Below are positions 9,189-16,918 of a stretch of 64,000 nucleotides of DNA, piece by piece. A program made the translations under genes and the position numbers. The stretch is from Pseudoduganella lurida (GTDB taxonomy: Bacteria; Pseudomonadota; Gammaproteobacteria; Burkholderiales; Burkholderiaceae_D): assembly GCF_007830455.1 (NCBI RefSeq), contig NZ_VLLB01000006.1:186001-250000 (forward strand), in the 5' to 3' direction. The notes below the pieces were generated by a model that made no database searches, had not been told where the DNA came from, and worked only from the letters and a program-made list of their open reading frames with translations. The stretch's first letter is position 1; each line of letters starts with the position of its first letter.

Positions 9189-9255
9189 GGCTCTGGACAG
9201 GGGGACGATAATGGGACAGTTTACAATGCCGCCCGCCGGACTGCCTGGAGCGACG

Positions 9256-10272
9256 ATGCTGGCCTCTGCCGCGAACACCATTCTGGCTGCGCTGCTGCCC
9301 TCCGCGTGCGTGCTGTGCGGGATGCATGGACGGGCGGCTTTGTGCGCTGCTTGCCGGGCGCAGTGCCTGGGTGGCGGTGAGATCCGGTGCCCGGTTTGTG
9401 CGGATCCGGTGGGGTGGTCGGCGCTGCCGGATGCGGTGGCTGCGGGCTTGGGTGCCGGGGTGTCGTCTGCGGCGGCATGGGCTGGCGCCGGGCTGGATGG
9501 TGCGGCTGCTGGAGGGACAGCTGGTGGCGGTGCGGGCGTTGGCGGTGCGGGCGTTGCCGGTGCAGGCGTTGGCGGTGCGGGTGTTGGCGGTGCTGACGTT
9601 GTCGGCGCGGGTGTTGGCGGTGCTGACGTTGTCGGTGCGGGTGTTGGCGGTGCTGCCGGTGGCGGTGCTGCCGGTGGGGCGTCGGTGGCGGCGCCGTTGC
9701 CAGTCGCTTCGACGGCTTCGGTGGCGGTGGCCTGCGGGCGCTGCCTGGCGCGCCGGCCCGCCTATGACGCGACAGTGGTCGCCGCCTCGTATGCGCTGCC
9801 GCTCGACCGCCTCGTGCTCGAACTGAAGTTCGGCGGCCAGCTGGCGCATGCGCGGCTGTTCGCGGAGCTGCTGGCCGATGCGGTGCGCGCCACGCCCGGC
9901 TTCGTCGCGCCGGCCCTGCTGTGTCCCGTGCCGCTGGGTGCGGGGCGGCTGGCCTGGCGCGGCTTCAACCAGGCGCTCGAAATCGCACGGCCACTGGGCC
10001 GCCTGCTGGACATCGCCGTGGAGCCGCGGCTTGCCGTGCGGGTGCAGGAGACGTCCGCACAAAGCAAGCTGCATGGGGGCAGCCGGCGCGCCAACGTCGC
10101 CCACGTGTTCGCGATTCCCGACCGCGCGCTGGTCGAGGGCCGGCACATCGGCATCGTCGACGACGTGATGAGCAGCGGCCAGACGCTGGGCGAGCTGGCC
10201 GCCGTGTTCAAGCGCCATGGCGCCGCGCGCGTCACGAACCTGGTCTTTGCGCGCACGCCGCCCCACCTCTAA
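9256..10272 (+). CDS. ComF family phosphoribosyltransferase-like protein with repeat insert
   Basis: ComF-type protein linked to DNA uptake in naturally competent bacteria; biochemical role poorly defined. Zinc-finger cysteines are CVLC and CAAC (residues 18-33), CPVC (45-48) and CGRC (160-163). The PRPP-binding site is GIVDDVMSSGQTLGE near the C-terminus, after the typical GFNQALEIA. About 110 Gly/Ala/Val-rich residues separate CPVC from CGRC, where relatives have a short loop; residues 91-140 are ten five-residue repeats. The ATG at 9256 has GGAG five bases upstream. It is 338 residues long, against roughly 230-250 normally. Confidence 0.88.
   Translation: MLASAANTILAALLPSACVLCGMHGRAALCAACRAQCLGGGEIRCPVCADPVGWSALPDAVAAGLGAGVSSAAAWAGAGLDGAAAGGTAGGGAGVGGAGVAGAGVGGAGVGGADVVGAGVGGADVVGAGVGGAAGGGAAGGASVAAPLPVASTASVAVACGRCLARRPAYDATVVAASYALPLDRLVLELKFGGQLAHARLFAELLADAVRATPGFVAPALLCPVPLGAGRLAWRGFNQALEIARPLGRLLDIAVEPRLAVRVQETSAQSKLHGGSRRANVAHVFAIPDRALVEGRHIGIVDDVMSSGQTLGELAAVFKRHGAARVTNLVFARTPPHL
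9526..9675 (+). repeat. Ten tandem 15-bp repeats inside comF
   Basis: Ten contiguous 15-bp units of type GGCGGTGCGGGCGTT, encoding GGAGV variants (GGADV, VGAGV, GGAAG). Units 5-8 form a higher-order 30-bp duplication. The array keeps the comF frame. Confidence 0.95.
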
Positions 10273-10283
10273 AGGAGAGCAAG

Positions 10284-10754
10284 TTGTTCCATGTAGTGCT
10301 GGTCAATCCCGAAATCCCGCCGAACACCGGCAACGTCATCCGCCTGTGCGCCAACACAGGCGCGCAGCTGCACCTGATCGAACCGCTCGGCTTCCCGCTG
10401 GACGACGCCAAGCTGCGCCGCGCCGGCCTCGACTACCACGAGTACGCGCGCATGCAGGTACACAAGGACTGGGCCGCCTTCCTGGCCGCCGTCTCGCCCG
10501 ACCCCGCGCGCCTGTTCGCGATGACGACGCACGGCTCCACCCCGTTCGGCCAGCTGGCCTTCCAGCCGGGCGACGTGTTCATCTTCGGCTCCGAAACACG
10601 CGGCCTGGCCTCCGAGTTCCGCGAATCCTTCCCGCCCACCCAGCGCATCCGCCTGCCCATGCGCCCGGACAACCGCAGCCTGAACCTCTCCAACACCGTC
10701 GCCGTCGTCGTGTACGAGGCCTGGCGGCAGAACGGCTACGCCGGCGGGGCGTAA
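10284..10754 (+). CDS. trmL: tRNA (cytidine(34)-2'-O)-methyltransferase
   Basis: SPOUT methyltransferase that 2'-O-methylates the wobble base of tRNA-Leu isoacceptors. At 156 residues it fits the family. It begins FHVVLVNPEIPPNTGNVIRL and ends with the trefoil-knot motifs FIFGSETRGL, IRLPMRP and RSLNLSNTVAVVVYEAWRQ. The start is TTG at 10284, chosen because AAAGGAGA ends five bases before it and no in-frame ATG would keep the conserved N-terminus. The ribosome-binding site overlaps the comF stop, so the two genes are probably cotranscribed. Confidence 0.95.
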   Translation: MFHVVLVNPEIPPNTGNVIRLCANTGAQLHLIEPLGFPLDDAKLRRAGLDYHEYARMQVHKDWAAFLAAVSPDPARLFAMTTHGSTPFGQLAFQPGDVFIFGSETRGLASEFRESFPPTQRIRLPMRPDNRSLNLSNTVAVVVYEAWRQNGYAGGA

Positions 10755-10759
10755 CAGCC

Positions 10760-10806
10760 GAGCCCGTGTCCACCTTGGGGTCAGACCCCGACATGGACAC
10801 GAGCTC
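10760..10806 (+). repeat. REP palindrome A (left flank of the RAYT gene)
   Basis: 47-bp imperfect palindrome: outer arms containing GTGTCC and GGACAC, inner hairpin GGGGTC-A-GACCCC. Same 35-bp core as seven other copies in the window. It lies between trmL and the RAYT gene. Confidence 0.85.
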
Positions 10807-10874
10807 ATCCATTGCTATCGAAGTTTGGTGATGCACCTCACGCCCAGCGAACTCACCCGTGCTAGCTTTGCTGG

Positions 10875-11756
10875 ATGGCCCGAGCTCCCCGCATCCAATA
10901 CCCCGGCGCGTTGTATCACGTGACTTCCCGTGGCAACCGACGCGCGCATATCTATCTCGACGTTCGCGATTATCAAATCTGGCAGGATCAACTTGCGGCA
11001 ACAGTTGAACGCTTCAACTTTGCCGTGCATGCGTTCTGCCAGATGCCCAATCACTACCACATGATCGTGCAAACGACGGAAGGCAATCTGTCTGACGGGA
11101 TGCGCTACCTGAACGGAACCTACGGGCAGAAGTTCAACTGGCGTCACAATCTGGTTGGGCACGTCATACAGGGGCGCTTCCACACTGTCCTCATGCGTCG
11201 AGAAACGCAGCTTTTGGCAACCGCCCGGTATGTCGCCTGGAATCCGGTACGTGCCGAGCTCGTAAAGTCGGCCCAGGAGTGGCGTTGGGGAAGCTATCCA
11301 CACACCTCCGGCCTCGCCCATCCTCTCGATTGGCTGGACGATGACTGGCTGATCAGCCAGTTTGGTGACGGTGACAGAAAGCATGCGGCAATGCGGTACC
11401 GGGCATTTGTCAACAGCGAAGAGATGCCGGCGGATCCCCTGGTCGACCACGGTGCACGCGGCCTGGATACCGCTGCGAGATGCCGCCGGTTAGCGTTGTC
11501 GCTGGAAGAGTATCAGCGTCGTTACGTCAACAGGAATGAGGCAATGGCACGCGCCTATTTCTCCACCGCGTACACGATGCCTGCCATCGCAGCCCACTTT
11601 GGGGTATCGGCCAAGACCGTCAGCCGCGCTGCTGCGACATTCGAGCCACTTCTTAAAGCCGAGCTCGTGTCCATGTTGGGGTCTGACCCCACGGTGGACA
11701 CGAACTCGGCCATAGAAGCCAACGGTGTTGGCATAATTGCACGCAAAGTCGTATAA
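10875..11756 (+). CDS. REP-associated tyrosine transposase (RAYT)
   Basis: Y1/HUH transposase-like protein of 293 residues that in other species cuts and joins REP DNA as single strands. It starts MARAPRIQYPGALYHVTSRG, has the HUH motif in MPNHYHMIV (His60, His62) and a likely catalytic Tyr119 in ARYVAWNPVRAEL, followed by WRWGSYPHTSG. Residues 240-258 look like a helix-turn-helix (YTMPAIAAHFGVSAKTVSRA). The last part, about residues 263-278, is encoded by REP copy B, so the reading frame runs through the repeat. No frameshift or internal stop: apparently intact. Confidence 0.9.
   Translation: MARAPRIQYPGALYHVTSRGNRRAHIYLDVRDYQIWQDQLAATVERFNFAVHAFCQMPNHYHMIVQTTEGNLSDGMRYLNGTYGQKFNWRHNLVGHVIQGRFHTVLMRRETQLLATARYVAWNPVRAELVKSAQEWRWGSYPHTSGLAHPLDWLDDDWLISQFGDGDRKHAAMRYRAFVNSEEMPADPLVDHGARGLDTAARCRRLALSLEEYQRRYVNRNEAMARAYFSTAYTMPAIAAHFGVSAKTVSRAAATFEPLLKAELVSMLGSDPTVDTNSAIEANGVGIIARKVV
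11661..11707 (-). repeat. REP palindrome B (inside the 3' end of the RAYT gene)
   Basis: Inverted partner of copy A, with the same 35-bp core (GTGTCC, inner GGGGTC-T-GACCCC, GGACAC) read on the opposite strand. It contributes the codons for AELVSMLGSDPTVDTNS. Confidence 0.85.
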
Positions 11757-11782
11757 GCAATCTAACTCAGGTGGAGGTTGCT

Positions 11783-12241
11783 ATGTTCGACATGGATTTG
11801 CCGTGGTGGGAGTTCGTCGTGCGGGCGGCCGCAATCTACTGCTTCTTGCTGGTCATGGTGCGCATCACGGGCAAGCGCACGATCGGCCAGTTCACGCCGT
11901 TCGACCTGCTCGTTGTGATGCTGCTGTCCGAGGGCGTATCGAATTCGCTGTCGGGAGGCGACAATTCGCTGCCCGGTGGTCTCATCATCGCCGCGACGCT
12001 GATCGCGCTGAACGTGCTGTTCGCGGTGGCCACCTCGCGCAGCCGCAAGATCGCGGAACTCGTGGACGGCCGCCCGGTGCTGCTGGGGCGCGACGGCAAG
12101 ATCTACGATGACGTCATCAAGAAGTGCCGCGTGGCCGAGGGCGATGTCGAGCAGGCGCTGCGTCAGGCCGACTGCCCGCTGCACAAGATGAAATGCGCCT
12201 TCCTGGAGCCGGATGGCGCGATCACCATCCTGCAGCACTGA
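11783..12241 (+). CDS. DUF421/YetF-like membrane protein
   Basis: Protein of 152 residues with three N-terminal helices (WWEFVVRAAAIYCFLLVMVR, LLVVMLLSEGVSNSL and LIIAATLIALNVLFAVAT) and a soluble C-terminal domain containing LVDGRPVLLGRDGKIYDDVI, as in the YetF/DUF421 family. Known relatives are uncharacterised or spore-associated in Bacillus; no role is implied here. The ATG at 11783 has GGAGG five bases upstream and is preferred over an in-frame GTG at 11771. Stands alone after the RAYT unit. Confidence 0.85.
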   Translation: MFDMDLPWWEFVVRAAAIYCFLLVMVRITGKRTIGQFTPFDLLVVMLLSEGVSNSLSGGDNSLPGGLIIAATLIALNVLFAVATSRSRKIAELVDGRPVLLGRDGKIYDDVIKKCRVAEGDVEQALRQADCPLHKMKCAFLEPDGAITILQH

Positions 12242-12250
12242 ACCAGGACA

Positions 12251-12733
12251 TCAGCCGCCGAACTCCCGCACCTTCGCCAGCAGCTTGGTGGTCGAACGGT
12301 CGTGCGCGAAGTCGATGGCGACGGCCTTGCCGCCATAGCCGATCACCGCCCGCCCTTCGGGGATTGCCGTCATGTCGTAGTCGCCGCCCTTTGCGTAGAT
12401 TTCCGGACGCGCCTCCTGCACCACCTCCAGCGCCGTGTCCTCGTCGAACGGCACCACCAGGCTCACCGATTCCAGCGCGGCCAGCAGTGCCATGCGATCG
12501 TCCAGCACGTTCAGCGGCCGGTCGTCGCCCTTGCCGAGCCGCTTGACCGAAGCATCGGTATTCGCGGCCACCACCAGCGAGCCGCCCAGCTCGCGCGCCT
12601 GCGCCAGGTACGTCACATGGCCGCGGTGCAGGATGTCGAACACGCCGTTGGTCAGCACCACGGGCTTGGGCAGGGCGGCGATGCGGGCCGGCAGGTCGGC
12701 GCGGCTGCAGATCTTGTCTTCGAAACGGGGCAT
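12251..12733 (-). CDS. rfaE2: D-glycero-beta-D-manno-heptose 1-phosphate adenylyltransferase
   Basis: Nucleotidyltransferase that activates heptose 1-phosphate to ADP-heptose for the lipopolysaccharide inner core. The 160-residue protein corresponds to the C-terminal half of bifunctional HldE. The nucleotide-binding motif GVFDILHRGHVTYLAQAREL (residues 30-49) carries the HxGH signature, and RSTTKLLAKVREFGG is the conserved end. The kinase domain must be a separate gene elsewhere, as usual in this order. It is convergent with DUF421 and divergent from oxyR. Confidence 0.95.
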   Translation of the reverse strand: MPRFEDKICSRADLPARIAALPKPVVLTNGVFDILHRGHVTYLAQARELGGSLVVAANTDASVKRLGKGDDRPLNVLDDRMALLAALESVSLVVPFDEDTALEVVQEARPEIYAKGGDYDMTAIPEGRAVIGYGGKAVAIDFAHDRSTTKLLAKVREFGG

Positions 12734-12852
12734 GAGGGAACTCGGCTGAAAGAATCCATGATTATAGAGGCCGCATCCGGCCCCGGCGGCCCGTGCCTGC
12801 GCCGGCAGTGCGTTCCGTTACAATATCGTGCTCCGCGCCCTGCAGGAAAGTC

Positions 12853-13791
12853 ATGACACTCACCGAACTGAAATACATCGTCGCCGTTGCCCGCGCCCGC
12901 CATTTCGGCCATGCGGCGGAAGCCTGCTTCGTGGCCCAGCCCACGCTGTCGGTCGCGATCAAGAAGCTGGAGGATGAACTGGGCGTCACGCTGTTCGAAC
13001 GGGGCGGCACGGAGATCTCCGTCACGCCGCTGGGCGCGCAGATCATCGCGCAGGCCGAGCGCGTGCTCGAACAGACGGCCGCCATCAAGGAACTGGCCAA
13101 GCAGAACAAGGATCCCCTGGCCGGCCCGCTGCGGCTCGGCGTCATCTACACCATCGGCCCGTACCTGCTGCCACCGCTGGTGAAGGCGATGATCGACAAC
13201 GTGCCGCAGATGCCGCTGATCCTGCAGGAGAACTACACGGTCAAGCTGCTGGAACTGCTGCGCCAGGGCGAGCTCGATGCGGCCATCATGGCGCTACCGC
13301 TGCCGGACCACGGCATGGCGATGCAGGCGCTGTACGACGAGCCGTTCGTCGTGGCGATGCCCGGCCCGCACCCGTGGACGAAGCGGGAGCGCATCCCCGC
13401 CGAGGACCTCAAGAGCGAAACGATGCTGCTGCTGGGCGCCGGCCACTGCTTCCGCGACCAGGTGCTGGAAGTGTGTCCCGAGATGGCGCGCTACGCGTCG
13501 CCCGGCAACGGCATGCAGCGCACCTTCGAAGGCTCGTCGCTGGAGACGATCCGCCACATGGTCGCTTCCGGCATCGGCCTGACGGTGCTGCCGCGCGCTT
13601 CCGTGCCGGACATGAACCCGAAACACAGCCTGCTGCAGTTCCGCGAGTTCGAGGAGCCGGTGCCATCGCGCCGCGTCGTCATCGTCTGGCGCAAGAGCTT
13701 CACGCGCAAGGCCGCCATCGACGCGCTGTGCGAAGCCATCGCCGGCATCGACCTGCCAGGCGTGACCAATCTCGACCCGGCCACCGCCTGA
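12853..13791 (+). CDS. oxyR: Hydrogen-peroxide-sensing LysR regulator OxyR
   Basis: LysR-type activator of peroxide defence genes, 312 residues. The N-terminal winged helix (MTLTELKYIVAVARARHFGH) is followed by the effector domain. The two redox cysteines are at exactly 199 and 208 in GHCFRDQVLEVC, matching E. coli numbering, so disulfide sensing is very likely. It is divergent from rfaE2 and seven bases upstream of ubiA. A TACAAT hexamer at 12819-12824 may be its -10. Confidence 0.95.
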   Translation: MTLTELKYIVAVARARHFGHAAEACFVAQPTLSVAIKKLEDELGVTLFERGGTEISVTPLGAQIIAQAERVLEQTAAIKELAKQNKDPLAGPLRLGVIYTIGPYLLPPLVKAMIDNVPQMPLILQENYTVKLLELLRQGELDAAIMALPLPDHGMAMQALYDEPFVVAMPGPHPWTKRERIPAEDLKSETMLLLGAGHCFRDQVLEVCPEMARYASPGNGMQRTFEGSSLETIRHMVASGIGLTVLPRASVPDMNPKHSLLQFREFEEPVPSRRVVIVWRKSFTRKAAIDALCEAIAGIDLPGVTNLDPATA

Positions 13792-13797
13792 GACCCC

Positions 13798-14673
13798 ATG
13801 CAAGCCACCGCTTCTTCTCCGACCAAGCTGCAGCTGTACTTCCGCCTCGTGCGGCTGGACAAGCCGATCGGCACCGTGCTGCTGCTGTGGCCCACGCTGG
13901 CCGCCCTGTGGCTGGCCTCCGGCGGCGTGCCGGACTGGCGCCTCCTCGTCATCTTCACGCTGGGGACGTTCCTGATGCGCTCCGCCGGCTGCGCCATCAA
14001 CGACTACGCGGACCAGGACATCGACCGTCACGTGAAGCGCACAGTGGACCGTCCCATCACGAGTGGGCGGGTGAGCGGCAAGGAAGCGCTGGCGATTGCG
14101 GCCGGCCTGGCGATCGCCGCGTTCCTGCTGATCCTGCCGCTGAATGCGCTGGTCAAGCAGCTGTCGGTGGCTGCCGTGATCATCGCCGGCACCTACCCTT
14201 ACTTCAAGCGCTTCTTCGCGATCCCGCAGGCCTATCTCGGCATCGCGTTCGGCTTCGGCATCCCGATGGCGTTTGCGGCCGTGCAGAACACCGTGCCCCC
14301 GTGGGCCTGGCTACTGCTGCTGGGGAACGTGTTCTGGGCCGTGGCCTACGACACCGAGTATGCGATGGTCGACCGGGACGATGACCTGAAGATCGGCATC
14401 AAGACCTCGGCCATCACCTTCGGGCGCCTCGACGTGGCCATCATCATGCTGTGCTACGGCGTGCACCTGGCGATCCTGCTGGCCGCCGGCCGGCATTTCG
14501 GCCTCGGCGTGGCCTACTACCTGGGCATCGCGATCGCCGCCGGATGCGCCATCTACCATTACTTCCTGATCCGCGGGCGCGAACGTGCGCCATGTTTTGC
14601 CGCGTTCCGTCACAATAATTACCTGGGAGCGGCAGTTTTCGCAGGTATCGCGCTCGACTACGCACTGCGCTAG
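13798..14673 (+). CDS. ubiA: 4-hydroxybenzoate octaprenyltransferase
   Basis: Membrane prenyltransferase committing 4-hydroxybenzoate to ubiquinone synthesis. The 291-residue protein has both Asp-rich motifs: [15 protein letters not shown] (residues about 67-81) and [19 protein letters not shown] (near 184-202), with about nine helices. [20 protein letters not shown] is the characteristic N-terminus. It is six bases from the oxyR stop and probably cotranscribed with it, an arrangement common in Burkholderiales. Confidence 0.96.
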   Translation: MQATASSPTKLQLYFRLVRLDKPIGTVLLLWPTLAALWLASGGVPDWRLLVIFTLGTFLMRSAGCAINDYADQDIDRHVKRTVDRPITSGRVSGKEALAIAAGLAIAAFLLILPLNALVKQLSVAAVIIAGTYPYFKRFFAIPQAYLGIAFGFGIPMAFAAVQNTVPPWAWLLLLGNVFWAVAYDTEYAMVDRDDDLKIGIKTSAITFGRLDVAIIMLCYGVHLAILLAAGRHFGLGVAYYLGIAIAAGCAIYHYFLIRGRERAPCFAAFRHNNYLGAAVFAGIALDYALR

Positions 14674-14768
14674 GTCCGGACGGGAGTAACTTCCCGTTAC
14701 GATGGCAGGAAAAGTCGACAGCGCGCCTGCTTGCCGCCGACATTCAACCAACCGAACAAGAGGCGACC

Positions 14769-15131
14769 ATGAACCAGACGAACAATGGCACGACGAGCGG
14801 CAACGGCAGCACGTATCAATCCGACAGCGACAGCACGGCAGCACGCGACCGCCTGATGGGCGACCTGAAAACCGCCATCGGCGACGCCGAACAGTGGCTG
14901 CGCGGCGCCGCCAGCACCGGCGCGGACACCGTCGATGAAGCGAAGACGCAATTCAAGGACACGCTGCGCAACGCCAAGACCAACCTGCTGACGCTGGAAG
15001 ACAGCGTGCTGGCAAAAAGCAAGCTGGCAGCGCAGTGCGCCGACACCTACGTACAGGACAACCCATGGCGCGCCGTGGTCATCGGCGCCGTCGTCGGCGT
15101 GCTGGCCGGCGTGATCATCTCGCGCGACTGA
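14769..15131 (+). CDS. DUF883 (ElaB/YqjD-type) ribosome-associated membrane protein
   Basis: Protein of 120 residues with a polar Asn/Ser/Thr-rich N-terminus, a long amphipathic helical part (RLMGDLKTAIGDAEQWLRGA onward) and a C-terminal helix ending VGVLAGVIISRD. This is the ElaB/YqjD/DUF883 layout; E. coli members are tail-anchored, stationary-phase proteins that bind ribosomes. The ATG at 14769 follows a GAGG-like site. It stands alone, with a terminator 18 bases downstream. Confidence 0.85.
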   Translation: MNQTNNGTTSGNGSTYQSDSDSTAARDRLMGDLKTAIGDAEQWLRGAASTGADTVDEAKTQFKDTLRNAKTNLLTLEDSVLAKSKLAAQCADTYVQDNPWRAVVIGAVVGVLAGVIISRD

Positions 15132-15148
15132 TTCTCGTCGCCCGCAGC

Positions 15149-15173
15149 AAAACGGCCCTCGCGGGCCGTTTTT
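15149..15173. terminator. Bidirectional intrinsic terminator
   Basis: ACGGCCC and GGGCCGT flank TCGC, with AAAA before and TTTTT after, so it can stop the DUF883 transcript and also the convergent proC transcript. Confidence 0.85.
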
Positions 15174-15185
15174 GCGTTTACGGCC

Positions 15186-15232
15186 GAGCCCGTGTCCACC
15201 TCGGGGTCAGACCCCGACATGGACACAAGCTC
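15186..15232 (+). repeat. REP palindrome C
   Basis: 47-bp copy, nearly identical to copy A (outer GTGTCC/GGACAC, inner GGGGTC-A-GACCCC). First member of an inverted pair between the DUF883 gene and proC. Confidence 0.85.
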
Positions 15233-15258
15233 AACCGTTTAGCGGCTGGATCATGGTC

Positions 15259-15304
15259 GAGGCCGTGTCCGAGTCGGGGTCTGACCCCACGGTGGACACG
15301 GGCT
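15259..15304 (-). repeat. REP palindrome D
   Basis: Inverted partner of copy C, 26 bp away, with inner GGGGTC-T-GACCCC and outer GTGTCC/GGACAC. It ends six bases before the proC stop codon. Confidence 0.85.
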
Positions 15305-15310
15305 GGGCCG

Positions 15311-16135
15311 TTAGTCGCGGCCCAGCTCGTCGCCGAGTGCGTGGCCGCGGGCGGCGGCGGCTTTCACGGCGGTGATGATGGCCGCTTTCACGCCGCTCGC
15401 CTCCATGCTGGTGAGGGCGGCGTAGGTGGTGCCGCCTTTCGAGGTGACGCGCTCGCGCAGCAGCGCCACGGGCTCGGACGATTGCGCGGCCAGCTGCGCG
15501 GCGCCGGTGAAGGTGGCCTTGGCCAGCTCGAGTCCCTGCGCCGCGGAGAGGCCCAGTTCGACGGCCGCCTGCTGCATCGCCTCGATGAAGTAGAACACGT
15601 AGGCCGGACCGCTGCCCGAAACGCCCGTCACCGCATCGATCTGCGCTTCGTCGTCGAGCCACACGGTGCCGCCGACGGCGCGCAGCACCTGGTCAGCCGC
15701 GGTGCGCTGCGCAACGTTCACGCCGCCCGCTGCGACGAGGCCCGTGATGCCCATGCCGATCAGTGCCGGCGTGTTCGGCATGCAGCGCACGATGGCATCG
15801 TAGCCGCCCAGCCAGCGCGCCAGGTCGGCGCTGCGGATGCCGGCCGCGATCGACAGCACCAGTGGCTTGTGCCCCGCCTGCGCCAGCAAGGGCACGAGTG
15901 GTGCGACAGCCTCGCGCATCGCCTGCGGCTTCACGGCCAGCACGATCACTTCCGCCGCCGTGACGGCCGCATCGATCGACGCACCCGTCGTCACGCCATG
16001 CGCGGCATGCAGCGCCTCGAGCTGCGCGGGATTGGGATCGACGACGTGGATGTTCGTGCCAGGCGTCACCTTGCCGGCCAGGCCGGCGATCAGTGCGGCA
16101 GCCATGTTGCCGCCGCCGATGAATGCAATCTTCAT
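15311..16135 (-). CDS. proC: Pyrroline-5-carboxylate reductase
   Basis: NAD(P)H-dependent enzyme for the last step of proline synthesis, 274 residues. The Rossmann motif FIGGGNMAAALIAGL is at the N-terminus; VLAVKPQAM, MPNTPALIGMGITGL and the substrate signature TGVSGSGPAYVFYFIEAMQQ are present, ending with TSKGGTTYAALTSMEASGVK. The ATG at 16135 is chosen because the longer reading upstream is antisense or out of frame in yggS. It lies eight bases after yggS, the common yggS-proC pair. Confidence 0.96.
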   Translation of the reverse strand: MKIAFIGGGNMAAALIAGLAGKVTPGTNIHVVDPNPAQLEALHAAHGVTTGASIDAAVTAAEVIVLAVKPQAMREAVAPLVPLLAQAGHKPLVLSIAAGIRSADLARWLGGYDAIVRCMPNTPALIGMGITGLVAAGGVNVAQRTAADQVLRAVGGTVWLDDEAQIDAVTGVSGSGPAYVFYFIEAMQQAAVELGLSAAQGLELAKATFTGAAQLAAQSSEPVALLRERVTSKGGTTYAALTSMEASGVKAAIITAVKAAAARGHALGDELGRD

Positions 16136-16143
16136 GGAACTCC

Positions 16144-16863
16144 TCAAGGTTGATAGTGGCGCGCGCCGAAGATGGCGCTGCCGACGCGCACGACGGTCGC
16201 CCCTTCGACGATGGCCGCGCGCAGGTCCGCCGACATGCCCATCGACAGCGTGTCGAAGTCCGGGCCGAAGCGTTCGCGCAGCCGGTCGAACAGCGTGCGC
16301 ATCGCCGCGAACGGCGCGCGCTGCGCAGCAAAGTCCTCCGCGGGTTCCGGGATCGCCATCAGCCCGCGCAGCCGCAGCTGCGGCAGGCGCGCCACGGCCT
16401 CGCACAGCGCCGCCACCTCGTCCGGCGCGACGCCGCTCTTGCTGCCCTCCCCGCTGATGTTCACCTGCACGCACACGTTCAGCGGCGGCAGCTCCGCCGG
16501 CCGCTGTTCGGCCAGCCGCGTGGCGATCTTCTCGCGCTCGACGGTATGCACCCAGCCGAAGTGCTCGGCGATGGGCCGCGTCTTGTTGCTCTGGATGGGG
16601 CCGATGAAATGCCACTCGAGCGCATGGCCCGGTGCGGCATCCGTCATGGCAGCAGCCACGGCGCGGATCTTGTCCACGCCTTCCTGCACATAGTTCTCGC
16701 CGAACGCGCGCTGCCCGGCAGCGATGGCAGCCAGCACCGCATCGGGCCCGAAGGTCTTCGACACGGCCAGCAGCCGCACACCGGCAGGCGGGCGCCGCGC
16801 CTCGTCGCACGCGGCGACAATGGTCTTTTCGACAGCTTGCAAACGCTCTTCGATTCCGGACAT
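16144..16863 (-). CDS. YggS/PLPBP family pyridoxal phosphate homeostasis protein
   Basis: Single-domain PLP-binding protein of 239 residues that buffers vitamin B6 and influences amino-acid pools; no enzymatic activity is established for the family. The PLP lysine lies in RLLAVSKTF (about Lys38), followed by FGENYVQEGVDK and LEWHFIGPIQSNKTR. SMGMSADLRAAIVEGATVVRVGSAIFGAR is split across the conserved C-terminal phosphate-binding region. It is divergent from pilT and immediately upstream of proC. Confidence 0.94.
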   Translation of the reverse strand: MSGIEERLQAVEKTIVAACDEARRPPAGVRLLAVSKTFGPDAVLAAIAAGQRAFGENYVQEGVDKIRAVAAAMTDAAPGHALEWHFIGPIQSNKTRPIAEHFGWVHTVEREKIATRLAEQRPAELPPLNVCVQVNISGEGSKSGVAPDEVAALCEAVARLPQLRLRGLMAIPEPAEDFAAQRAPFAAMRTLFDRLRERFGPDFDTLSMGMSADLRAAIVEGATVVRVGSAIFGARHYQP

Positions 16864-16871
16864 AATCAGTG

Positions 16872-16892
16872 CGCCAGCGTTTCAAGCTGGCG
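16872..16892. promoter_or_regulatory. Inverted repeat between yggS and pilT
   Basis: CGCCAGC and GCTGGCG flank a seven-base spacer in the 55-base divergent region, followed on the plus strand by TTATTTTC. It could be an operator or weak hairpin; no regulator is recognisable. Confidence 0.35.
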
Positions 16893-16918
16893 TTATTTTC
16901 TAGGCCTAGGGATTATAA

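Larger units (their letters stand above)
10760..11756 (+). mobile_element. RAYT unit: transposase gene between inverted REP copies
   Basis: A single-copy-type transposase gene bounded by REP copies A (10760-10806) and B (11661-11707) in opposite orientation. No target-site duplication or classic terminal inverted repeats were seen. This fits the REP-associated tyrosine transposase arrangement. Whether it is still mobile is unknown. Confidence 0.7.

Noticed and set aside
9526-9675. Tandem array as a possible CRISPR
   Set aside because: Units are 15 bp, directly contiguous without spacers, and in frame within comF.
14680-14697. Hairpin ACGGGA/TCCCGT after ubiA as a terminator
   Set aside because: Only six pairs and no T tract on the plus strand.
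10760-15304. REP pairs as terminators only
   Set aside because: The hairpins lack T tracts on either side and recur as inverted pairs also near genes that have a separate terminator, so a mobile repeat family explains them better.
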